From: JAVBQL01 sp031549085
GTDB lineage: Bacteria > Spirochaetota > GWE2-31-10 > MWDO01
DNA length: 64,000 bases
NCBI GenBank assembly: GCA_031549085.1
Contig: JAVBQL010000008.1
Location: forward strand, 60,941-124,940
Reading direction: 5' to 3'
A program made the position numbers and the translations under genes. Positions 24,463 to 32,215 of the stretch are shown one piece after another (within the stretch, counting starts at the first letter, position 1; every line of letters begins with the position of its first letter). The notes under the pieces are model-generated. The model saw only the letters and a list, made by a program, of their open reading frames with translations, was not told the DNA's origin and searched no databases.

Positions 24463-25734
24463 TCATAAAACAACCTGCTTCATCATCCAATCAAGCCAGC
24501 CCAATACCGTGGAGGAGCGCCTCTCAATGGTCGCATCACTTATATTCAAGTTTGAGTTTTTCATAGTTTCACAAACTTTGTTTTTTGATGGCAAAACTCC
24601 ACTTTTAACAATAAACTGAAATGCCTTCCAAAAAACTGGAAGCTCTAATATTTGTTTGAATAGCATCATATACTTCTTTTTGTGGCTCATTCTCATAATA
24701 CTTTTTGCCAAATCATTTAAGCTATATATTCTCTCTCCATTAGAACCCTTTTTTCTATCAACAAGCCCAAGATAGTCACAAGCAGATATATAATAATTTG
24801 TCTGCCTGTCCGAGAACTCATATTCTAATGTGATCTCATCTCTTGTCAAACTCTTTTTGAAAAGTATGGATAATAGATCAACTACTCTTCCAAAGGAGTC
24901 TGCCTGCGGAAATGTTATATTTGGCTCAAATATTGGATTGGTAGTGCTCCATAAGTCAACCAACTCAACAAACTTTATGCTCTCATCTTTTAGTGTATAT
25001 GCTCCTTGTTTTACTAGCTTTAATGAGTTGTAATAGTTATCATCTTCAAAAGCATATTGAAATAGGTAGAAAACATCATTTGAGTAGACTACAAAAATTG
25101 GAATAACTGGCTTTGAAATTTTTTGCCTCCACAACCTGTATGGATAGAAGAGCTGACGAATCAATATCTGCTCCGCCTTGATATTTTTCCCCTCACAAAG
25201 GCAAAAAATATCACTATTCTCATAACCAGCATCAATCTCAATCTGTGCATTTTTGACAGCTACTTTATACTTATCTCTATCTTTGCCCTTGATACTATAA
25301 TCAAAAACACCAGATGACATACGCCCATTAACAGTGAACTTGAGAGGTTTTGTATCTAAAAATTTTGAAATTATGCCACTATTATAGGCAAAGAGAAGTG
25401 CTGATGACTCACTGTATAGGTCTGTAAACTTAAGTGTCTCAAGCTTTGGATCATCAACAAAGGTTGGTTTGATATCGCCATATGTAACATTGGCGTGTGT
25501 CTCAAAGGGAGCAATTGCATATTCGCCGCGTGTAACAGGTAAAATTGACAACCTATTTTTAACAAAGATCTCTGGCAGGAGGCTTGACTGATCAAACTTC
25601 GCCATAAGCCTAGCCTCTTTTACCTCATTGATCTCTTTTGATGATATATAAAATATCTTATCCCTCTTAATAACGTCAACTATATTATGTTTTTCAAAAA
25701 GAACTCTCCAAGCATCATCAATTATGCTTCCCAC
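24463..25734 (-). CDS. Probable type II restriction endonuclease
   Basis: This 423-residue protein is encoded 7 bp after a DNA adenine methyltransferase. It resembles the common Dam-associated restriction enzymes with a nuclease-like N-terminal half (LLPEIFVKNRLSILPVTRGE, FETHANVTYGDIK) and a C-terminal helix-rich, winged-helix-like half (YEFSDRQTNYYISACDYLGL). A PD-(D/E)XK-like core may be QIEIDAGYENSDIFCLCEGKN-type (Glu/Asp near 169-171, then ExK as CEGK near 182), but this is read by eye. The start is GTG with AGG before it. The recognition sequence is unknown. Arrangement and family resemblance support an active restriction-modification system. Confidence 0.7.
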   Translation of the reverse strand: MGSIIDDAWRVLFEKHNIVDVIKRDKIFYISSKEINEVKEARLMAKFDQSSLLPEIFVKNRLSILPVTRGEYAIAPFETHANVTYGDIKPTFVDDPKLETLKFTDLYSESSALLFAYNSGIISKFLDTKPLKFTVNGRMSSGVFDYSIKGKDRDKYKVAVKNAQIEIDAGYENSDIFCLCEGKNIKAEQILIRQLFYPYRLWRQKISKPVIPIFVVYSNDVFYLFQYAFEDDNYYNSLKLVKQGAYTLKDESIKFVELVDLWSTTNPIFEPNITFPQADSFGRVVDLLSILFKKSLTRDEITLEYEFSDRQTNYYISACDYLGLVDRKKGSNGERIYSLNDLAKSIMRMSHKKKYMMLFKQILELPVFWKAFQFIVKSGVLPSKNKVCETMKNSNLNISDATIERRSSTVLGWLDWMMKQVVL

Positions 25735-25741
25735 TTTTTAC

Positions 25742-26578
25742 CTACCAGTTTTTTACTAGAACCTCATTGACCTTGCCCCTCTCCTCCCCATTGGAGTTTA
25801 TAGCGCGTGTAGCTTTCAATGTCTCTATTGTAAAGTCCCTGTATAGCTCTCTTATGAATGGTGTATCAGAGTTACTTAAGAGACATTTCACTCCCCTATT
25901 TGTCAAATCAATATATACTTGCTGCAATCTTTTTTGTTCTTTCTCATCAAAGCCATTAGCTTGATAGCCAGTAAAATTGCTGTTGTCAGGGCTATGGTAT
26001 GGACTGTCAAAATAGACAAAGGAGTTTTTGTTAACATCAGAGAGAGATTTTTCAAAATCGAGGTTGGTTATCTCTATATCATTTGAATTCAAATATTCAC
26101 TCACATTTCTAAGGGTAGCTTCATCGCATATTATAGGATTTTTGTACTGCCCAAATGGGACATTAAATAGTCCCTGAGAGTTGACACGATATAATCCATT
26201 ATAGCAAGTTTTATTTAAATATATAAGCCTTGCAGACCTCTCTACACTACTTAATTTTTCAAAAGTTTCACTATCTCTATCCATATTGCGAATGGTGTAA
26301 AAGTACTCTTTGCTATTATTTTTTTTGTGCAGTTCAAGCAATTTTATCAGTTCATCAAGGTTATCTCTTATTGATATATAGGTCATGATAAGTTGTGAAT
26401 TAAAGTCATTGATATGGCCACACTTAGGCTTAAGCTCAAAGAGTAGAGCAGCTGCTCCAACAAATGGCTCAAAGTACTTTTCATAAGTGGGTATATGTTT
26501 TTTTATATCTGGAAGCAATTGTCTCTTGCCGCCAGCCCATTTTAAAAATGGTTTTAACGAAATATTTTTTTTACTCAT
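25742..26578 (-). CDS. DNA adenine N6-methyltransferase, D12 class
   Basis: This 278-residue Dam-type methyltransferase is the modification half of the restriction-modification pair. The SAM motif is KPFLKWAGGKRQLLP (about 9-23) with FEPFVGAAAL. The target region includes NKTCYNGLYRVNSQGLFNVPFG, and the catalytic motif IV reads YFDSPYHSP (Asp191-Ser192-Pro193-Tyr194). Ser in place of the first Pro of DPPY is unusual, but the Asp and Tyr needed for base binding are kept. Ending NSNGEERGKVNEVLVKNW is typical. The family often methylates GATC, but specificity is not deducible here. The ribosome binding site is weak. Confidence 0.9.
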   Translation of the reverse strand: MSKKNISLKPFLKWAGGKRQLLPDIKKHIPTYEKYFEPFVGAAALLFELKPKCGHINDFNSQLIMTYISIRDNLDELIKLLELHKKNNSKEYFYTIRNMDRDSETFEKLSSVERSARLIYLNKTCYNGLYRVNSQGLFNVPFGQYKNPIICDEATLRNVSEYLNSNDIEITNLDFEKSLSDVNKNSFVYFDSPYHSPDNSNFTGYQANGFDEKEQKRLQQVYIDLTNRGVKCLLSNSDTPFIRELYRDFTIETLKATRAINSNGEERGKVNEVLVKNW

Positions 26579-26770
26579 ATTTAAAACTTATATTTGGTTC
26601 TCTTTTGTTATCTTAAAGGTTATGAATTCACTATCTTTAAACAAATGTCAATAGATTATTTTATTTCAATGCTACTTTCAAAATATAGAGTAATTCATTA
26701 AAAAAGATCAAAAAAATAGGGAAGAATTATAAAAAATCTCCCCTATCTATTATTACAAAAAAACTAATAA

Positions 26771-28177
26771 TTAATACTTATAGTGCTCTGGCTTATATGG
26801 TCCATTAATTGGAACACCAATATAGTCAGCCTGCTTCTTGCTAAGTTTAGTAAGTTTTGCACCAATCTTCTCAAGGTGAAGTCTTGCAACCTCCTCATCA
26901 AGCTCTTTTGGAAGGATATAAACTTTCTTCTCGTTTTTATCTTTATTCTTCCACAAAGCTATTTGAGCCAATGTTTGGTTACAGAAGCTATTTGACATTA
27001 CAAATGATGGGTGACCTGTTGCACAGCCTAAGTTTACTAAACGTCCCTCTGCAAGCATAAATATTGCATTTTCATTAGGGAATACATACTTATCAACTTG
27101 TGGTTTGATGTTAATTCTCTTTACACCAGGGAAGTGGTTAAGTTCATTCACTTGGATTTCGTTATCAAAGTGTCCTATGTTACAAACAATCGCTTGATCC
27201 TTCATCTTACTCATATGTTCAGCAGTGATGATATCAACATTTCCAGTAGTTGTTACATAGATATCAGCTTCGCCTAATGTGTCCTCTAGTGTTTTAACCT
27301 CATAGCCAGCCATAGCAGCCTGAAGCGCACAGATTGGATCAATTTCAGTAACAATTACACGAGCCTTAAGCGCATCAAGAGCCTGTGCAGAACCTTTACC
27401 AACATCACCAAATCCACAAACAACAGCAACCTTACCAGCAATCATAACATCAGTTGCTCTCTTGATTCCATCAACCAAAGACTCTCTACAGCCATATAGG
27501 TTATCAAACTTAGACTTAGTAACAGAGTCATTAACATTAATAGCAGGAACTAGAAGCTCGCCATCCTCCATCATCTTGTAGAGTCTGTGTACCCCTGTAG
27601 TAGTCTCTTCACTTACACCCTTCCACTCTTTAACAACTTTGTGCCATCTTTGATTATCTTTTGCAAGTTCATCTTTTAGGCACTTGTTGATGATTTTTAA
27701 CTCTTCATTATCAGTTGCCTCATCAAGAATCTTAGCATCGCTCTCTGCCTTGTATCCTCTATGGATAAAAAGAGTTGCGTCGCCACCATCATCAACGATA
27801 AGTTGTGGACCAAGTCCATTAGGGAATGATAGTGCTTGATTTGTACACCACCAGTACTCGTCTAAAGTCTCACCCTTCCATGCAAACACAGGAACACCAG
27901 CCTTAGCAATTGCTGCTGCTGCATGATCTTGAGTTGAAAATATATTACAACTAGCCCATCTAACATCTGCACCCAATGCTACTAATGTTTCAATTAATAC
28001 AGCTGTCTGTATCGTCATATGAAGAGATCCAGAAATACGAACACCGCTCAACGGTCTCTCTTTTGCATACTTTTCTCTTACAGCCATTAACCCTGGCATC
28101 TCTTTTTCTGCAATTTCTATCTCCTTGCGACCCCAGTCTGCAAGCAAGATATCTTTTACCTTATAATTTTCAGCCAT
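26771..28177 (-). CDS. ahcY: S-adenosylhomocysteinase
   Basis: This 468-residue enzyme reversibly hydrolyses S-adenosylhomocysteine to adenosine and homocysteine with tightly bound NAD. Typical motifs are RISGSLHMTIQTAVLIETL, SCNIFSTQDHAAAA, YKMMEDGELLVPAINVNDSV, the NAD-binding VVCGFGDVGKGSAQAL, and the C-terminal GPYKPEHYKY. AAGGAG precedes the ATG. The length is that of the bacterial type with the approximately 40-residue insert (DEATDNEELKIINKCLKDEL). It lies 30 bp after the ArsR-methyltransferase gene, so both form an operon. Confidence 0.97.
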   Translation of the reverse strand: MAENYKVKDILLADWGRKEIEIAEKEMPGLMAVREKYAKERPLSGVRISGSLHMTIQTAVLIETLVALGADVRWASCNIFSTQDHAAAAIAKAGVPVFAWKGETLDEYWWCTNQALSFPNGLGPQLIVDDGGDATLFIHRGYKAESDAKILDEATDNEELKIINKCLKDELAKDNQRWHKVVKEWKGVSEETTTGVHRLYKMMEDGELLVPAINVNDSVTKSKFDNLYGCRESLVDGIKRATDVMIAGKVAVVCGFGDVGKGSAQALDALKARVIVTEIDPICALQAAMAGYEVKTLEDTLGEADIYVTTTGNVDIITAEHMSKMKDQAIVCNIGHFDNEIQVNELNHFPGVKRINIKPQVDKYVFPNENAIFMLAEGRLVNLGCATGHPSFVMSNSFCNQTLAQIALWKNKDKNEKKVYILPKELDEEVARLHLEKIGAKLTKLSKKQADYIGVPINGPYKPEHYKY

Positions 28178-28207
28178 AGTTTTCTCCTTATTTAAAAAAA
28201 TATTTTA

Positions 28208-29134
28208 TTAAAATAGAAACTTTTTAGTTGCTTCTATAATGATAACAGATTTTTCACTGCTCTCACTTTTTTTTATAATTTTGCTGTCTATTGAGAATCT
28301 CTTTAAGAATCCATAGATATCTGCCTCGCTGAAGCCAAGCCAAAAGTCAGCATAATTTTTTCTCATACTCTCATCATCATGTGACAAAAGCTCTATCAAA
28401 AAGAACCTGCCCTTGTTTGAAAGAACTCTATACACCTCATCAATAACCTTCTCTGGCTCTGTCATATGGTGCAGAAACATACTCATAAAGATCGCATCAA
28501 TCGAGCCACTTGAGAATGGAAGCTCCCTGCTATCTCCAATAATAAGCTCATAGTTGAGGTTATTTTTTTGACAAACATGCGTTGCAATCTGAATCATCTT
28601 TGGCGATGAATCGAGTCCGATAACCTTATCACAGTAATTGGCAAGTATAGGAAGATTTCTTCCTGTGCCGCACCCAATTTCTAATATATTCTTCGCTCTA
28701 TATGATGGGGCAAAAACCTCATCAGCACTATATATATCACTAAAGAGAGACTCCTGTATGCTGTCAAAATCTTTTGCAATATTATCAAAGTATTCAATAG
28801 CCTCTCTATCCCTCTTCTCAAGGATCATTGCAAGTCTCTTTTTATCCTCAACATAGTTAGGGATACTCTCTTTCTTATTATCAATAAGCTTTATAATAAG
28901 AAGAAACTCTTGGGGGAGGTATATATTGAGCTGGTAATAGACAAGCGTCCCCTCTTTCTTCGATATAATGACTGATAGATCCCCCAAAATCTTTAGGTGG
29001 TGAGAGATAGTTGGCTGCTTTGCATTAAGTATATATATTATCTCATTGGCATTAAATGTGCCATTAAATAGGAGTCTTATAATTCTTAATCTTGTCTCAT
29101 CACCAAGTGCTTTAAATAGTTCTTCTAAATTCAT
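28208..29134 (-). CDS. ArsR-type regulator fused to a SAM-dependent methyltransferase domain
   Basis: This protein has 308 residues. The N-terminal winged helix (about 1-85: LFKALGDETRLRIIRLLF, NAKQPTISHHLKILGDL) is ArsR-like without the metal-binding Cys motif. The C-terminal half is a class I methyltransferase (NILEIGCGTGRNLPILANYC, GLDSSPKMIQIA, DAIFMSMFLHHMTEPEK). It is co-transcribed with ahcY. SAH-sensing ArsR regulators (SahR) are known to control SAH recycling in other bacteria, so the methyltransferase fold may serve as the SAM/SAH sensor; this is inference. A short palindrome upstream may be its operator. Confidence 0.8.
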   Translation of the reverse strand: MNLEELFKALGDETRLRIIRLLFNGTFNANEIIYILNAKQPTISHHLKILGDLSVIISKKEGTLVYYQLNIYLPQEFLLIIKLIDNKKESIPNYVEDKKRLAMILEKRDREAIEYFDNIAKDFDSIQESLFSDIYSADEVFAPSYRAKNILEIGCGTGRNLPILANYCDKVIGLDSSPKMIQIATHVCQKNNLNYELIIGDSRELPFSSGSIDAIFMSMFLHHMTEPEKVIDEVYRVLSNKGRFFLIELLSHDDESMRKNYADFWLGFSEADIYGFLKRFSIDSKIIKKSESSEKSVIIIEATKKFLF

Positions 29135-29157
29135 TTCTTTTATCTAAATATTTATAT

Positions 29158-29167
29158 ATATCGATAT
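29158..29167 (-). promoter_or_regulatory. Candidate operator of the ArsR-methyltransferase/ahcY operon
   Basis: The perfect 10-bp palindrome ATATCGATAT lies 24 bases upstream of the regulator ATG, within a TA-rich symmetric stretch. Its position fits an ArsR-family autoregulatory site, though AT-rich palindromes arise easily here. Confidence 0.35.
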
Positions 29168-29329
29168 TTTAATATATAAACTACTATAAGTCAACAACTA
29201 TTTTAAAATTAGTTATTATAATTAATATTTTTGATTTTTCTCTAAAAAAACAAAAATATTTCTCTTTAAACAAATAATGTGCTATCCTATTAATGGACAT
29301 ATTATTTTTAAATAAGGGAGGATTTGACT

Positions 29330-30112
29330 ATGAAAAATTCAAAAATTATTTTTATAATTTTATGTTTAACTATTTTTATTTCAGGATGTGACATGAAAAA
29401 AGATAGATTAATAGTGCTTGAAGGTTCTTTTAATACAAGAGATTTGGGAGGATACAAAACAGCTGATGGTAAAACTGTAAAGTGGAATTTGGTCTATAGA
29501 TCAGACGATCTTGCCAATTTAACAAACAATGATCTTAATACACTTGAAAAACTTAATATAAAAACAATCATAGACTTTCGTACAGAGAGTGAGCAGAGAA
29601 GAGCCCCAGATAAGGTTCCTTCAACAGTAAAAAATATTTTTTCCATCATATCAGATGTTGGTGATATGAGTTCTATCAATGTAAAAGAGATAACTAATGA
29701 TAGCGGAGCCAATTTGATGATTAAGGGTAATGAATATTTGGTGGAAAACTCAAAAAAACAGTATACTCAATTTTTTCAAATCCTAATGAATGAGAATAGT
29801 ACTCCTCTTATTTTTCACTGTTCAGCAGGCAAAGATAGAGCCGGTTTTGCTGCTGCTATGTTTCTCTCCTCATTGGGAGTTGACAGAGAGACAATATATG
29901 AAGACTATATGCTATCAGCAAAGTATGCTACAAAAAAATATCAATACCTCATTGATGAGTCTCCAAATCTAGCTGCACTTATGACCGTAAAGAGAGAGTA
30001 TCTAAAGGCTGCTTTTGATAAAATTGATAAAGAGTATGGCGGGATAGAGAACTATCTCAAAAATGAGCTCAATGTTGATCTAGATTTAATGAGATCGATT
30101 TATACAGAGTAG
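29330..30112 (+). CDS. Lipoprotein tyrosine/dual-specificity phosphatase
   Basis: The ATG at 29330 follows GGGAGG and gives 260 residues with the lipobox FISGC (Cys20). The mature part is a protein tyrosine phosphatase of the Y_phosphatase3 type: FNTRDLGGYKTADG near the start, TIIDFRTESEQRRAP, and the active-site loop HCSAGKDRAG with nucleophile Cys164 and Arg170. Being membrane-anchored on the outer side of the inner membrane, it would act on periplasmic or extracellular phospho-substrates, possibly phosphoproteins, phosphoinositides or host molecules. It is a single-gene unit. Confidence 0.88.
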   Translation: MKNSKIIFIILCLTIFISGCDMKKDRLIVLEGSFNTRDLGGYKTADGKTVKWNLVYRSDDLANLTNNDLNTLEKLNIKTIIDFRTESEQRRAPDKVPSTVKNIFSIISDVGDMSSINVKEITNDSGANLMIKGNEYLVENSKKQYTQFFQILMNENSTPLIFHCSAGKDRAGFAAAMFLSSLGVDRETIYEDYMLSAKYATKKYQYLIDESPNLAALMTVKREYLKAAFDKIDKEYGGIENYLKNELNVDLDLMRSIYTE

Positions 30113-30154
30113 GGTTTTTAATTATAATTTCAAAATAATCAGCTTCGGAACAAA

Positions 30155-31204
30155 TTACTCTTTATGATCATGTGTATGGTGTAGATCTGGAGTATGGTTA
30201 TGAGTGTGCTCGATATTTTCATGAATATGCATATGAGTATGCTCTCCATCTATATTGATATTATGCAGATGATGGTGGTGTTCATCACTGTGGTTATGCC
30301 TATGATCATGCTCCATATAACTATGTTTGTGTTTATGATTGTGCTTTTCAAATGCAGCAAGATATGTACCAATAAGCATAATTAAGAGAGCAACTAAAAA
30401 AGAGGGAGTAATACTCTCTCTTAATAATAGAAAAGACAAACCTACTCCAATAAATGGAGCAAAGGCATAGTAGGCGCTTGTTCTAGATGCCCCCAATTCT
30501 CTTTGAGCATAAATATAGAAAAAAATGCTTAAACCATATGACACAAAACCAAGCAGCAGTGCAAGTAGAATATATAAAATATTATAGCTCAACTCTGAAA
30601 AAATAAGAGCTACCATAAGAGCACCAAACCCAGAGCCAAGACCCTTTATTATTACAATTTGCAATGGATCTTTTAAAGATAACATTCTTGTGCAATTGTT
30701 CTCTATCCCCCAACACAGACATGCAATAAGTACAAATATTGAACCAACAGAAAAAGAGAGACTGCTAAAATCTTTAACAGATAATATTATAGTAGAAATT
30801 GTTATTAATATAATTGCAATCCACATACGCCTTCCAACAACCTCTTTGAAAAATATTAAAGCAATGAGAGTTGTGGTAACAATCTCAAAATTATTTATAA
30901 GAGAGGCGTTTGAGGAGGTTGTTGTCAATAGTCCAACCATTAAGAAAATTGGTGCAGCGATATCAAGTAGAACCATAGCGACTGTATATGGCAGCTCTTT
31001 TTTTGTAATCTTTGCCTCACTGATATTTTTTCCTCTTAAAAAATTAACAATTAGCATTCCTATACCCGCACCAATATAGAGTAGCGAAGCTAAAAAGAGT
31101 GGTTCTATTTTATTTAGTAATATTTTTGATAGGGGAATACTTATACCATAACAAACAGCAGCCATAATAGCTTGAAAAATTGCAAAAACTCTTTTTGTTA
31201 CCAT
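30155..31204 (-). CDS. DMT/EamA-type transporter with histidine-rich tail
   Basis: This protein has about 349 residues. Ten hydrophobic helices in two EamA repeats fill residues 5-290. From about 291 to the end the protein is a soluble tail with some 25 histidines in H-x-H patterns (HNHKHKHSYMEHDHRHNHSD, DEHHHHLHNINIDGEHTHMH). Such tails bind Zn, Ni or Co in metal transporters; they are unusual in the EamA family, which mostly moves metabolites. A role in metal-linked transport or metal storage is inferred. The ATG at 31204 is used; a TTG one codon earlier is possible. Only 18 bases separate it from the trpS terminator hairpin, so its promoter is unclear. Confidence 0.8.
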   Translation of the reverse strand: MVTKRVFAIFQAIMAAVCYGISIPLSKILLNKIEPLFLASLLYIGAGIGMLIVNFLRGKNISEAKITKKELPYTVAMVLLDIAAPIFLMVGLLTTTSSNASLINNFEIVTTTLIALIFFKEVVGRRMWIAIILITISTIILSVKDFSSLSFSVGSIFVLIACLCWGIENNCTRMLSLKDPLQIVIIKGLGSGFGALMVALIFSELSYNILYILLALLLGFVSYGLSIFFYIYAQRELGASRTSAYYAFAPFIGVGLSFLLLRESITPSFLVALLIMLIGTYLAAFEKHNHKHKHSYMEHDHRHNHSDEHHHHLHNINIDGEHTHMHIHENIEHTHNHTPDLHHTHDHKE

Positions 31205-31222
31205 CAATTATCCAAAAAATTT

Positions 31223-31253
31223 AAAAAAAATGTTGGACTCCTATAGTCCAACA
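31223..31253 (-). terminator. Terminator overlapping the trpS stop codon
   Basis: On the minus strand TGTTGGACT pairs perfectly with AGTCCAACA (9 bp, loop ATAGG) followed by T8. The trpS stop TAG lies in the loop, so the last four codons form the stem. Confidence 0.85.
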
Positions 31254-32200
31254 TTTTTTCTTACGCTTTCCATAGTTTTGTTAGCCAAAAGCGAAGCTCT
31301 CTCTGCCCCATCTTTAAGTACTGCTTCAACAGTACCCAAGTCGTTTTTCAGCTCAAAGTACCTCTTTCTAATTGGAGCAAAGTAGTCCAATATCTTTGCA
31401 AGAAGCATCTTCTTTGCATCGCCATATCCAAAGCCGCCATTTGTATATTTCGCTCTAATATCATCAATCTCACTTTTTGTAGCAAGTAGCTTGTATATAT
31501 TATACACATTACACTTATCGGGATCTTTAGGCTCCTCAACAGGAGTTGAATCTGTAACAATTCTCATAACTTGCTTCTTTATTTCGCCCTCGCTCCAGAA
31601 TGGAGAGATAAAGTTATTGTATGATTTACTCATCTTCTGCCCATCGATACCAGGGATAATTGCGGTACTATCCTCTATCTTCGGATTTGGAAGTTTGAAA
31701 GTTTCGCCATAAGTGTTATTAAACTTGATTGCAATATCTCTTGCAATCTCTACATGCTGCTTTTGGTCCTTACCAACAGGCACCACATCTGACTGGTAGA
31801 TAAGTATATCACTTGCCATAAGCACAGGGTAGGCAAAGAGCCCTAAATCTGGAGAGAAGCCCTTAGCAATCTTATCTTTATAGGAGTGTGCTCGCTCCAA
31901 GAGTCCCATAGGTGTTAGAGTCCCAAGTATCCATGTAAGCTCACAAACCTCTCTAATATCAGACTGTCTAAAAATTGCCACCTTCTTTGGATCAAGCCCA
32001 ACAGAGAGATAGCTTATTGCAACCTCAAGTGTATTCTCCCTCAAGACCTTTGGCTCTTTTATAGTATTCATTGCATGATAGTTTGCTATAAAAATGAATG
32101 ACTCATTAGCATCCTGAAGATCAACAAACTGCTTCATTGCACCAAAGTAGTTGCCAAGGTGTAGTATGCCCGATGGCTGTATCCCAGATAGTATACGCAT
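31241..32200 (-). CDS. trpS: Tryptophanyl-tRNA synthetase
   Basis: This is a 319-residue class I synthetase that charges tRNA-Trp. The HIGH-type motif is in GIQPSGILHLGNYFGAM, the KMSKS loop in PGIDGQKMSKSYNN, and substrate-pocket segments include VGKDQKQHVEIARDIA and FAYPVLMASDIL. The length is normal for compact bacterial TrpRS. It follows the ABC-F gene by 15 bp, with GGGAG in the gap, so the two are co-transcribed and end at the hairpin overlapping the stop. Confidence 0.97.
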   Translation of the reverse strand: MRILSGIQPSGILHLGNYFGAMKQFVDLQDANESFIFIANYHAMNTIKEPKVLRENTLEVAISYLSVGLDPKKVAIFRQSDIREVCELTWILGTLTPMGLLERAHSYKDKIAKGFSPDLGLFAYPVLMASDILIYQSDVVPVGKDQKQHVEIARDIAIKFNNTYGETFKLPNPKIEDSTAIIPGIDGQKMSKSYNNFISPFWSEGEIKKQVMRIVTDSTPVEEPKDPDKCNVYNIYKLLATKSEIDDIRAKYTNGGFGYGDAKKMLLAKILDYFAPIRKRYFELKNDLGTVEAVLKDGAERASLLANKTMESVRKNVGL

Positions 32201-32215
32201 ATTATTTAGAACTCC

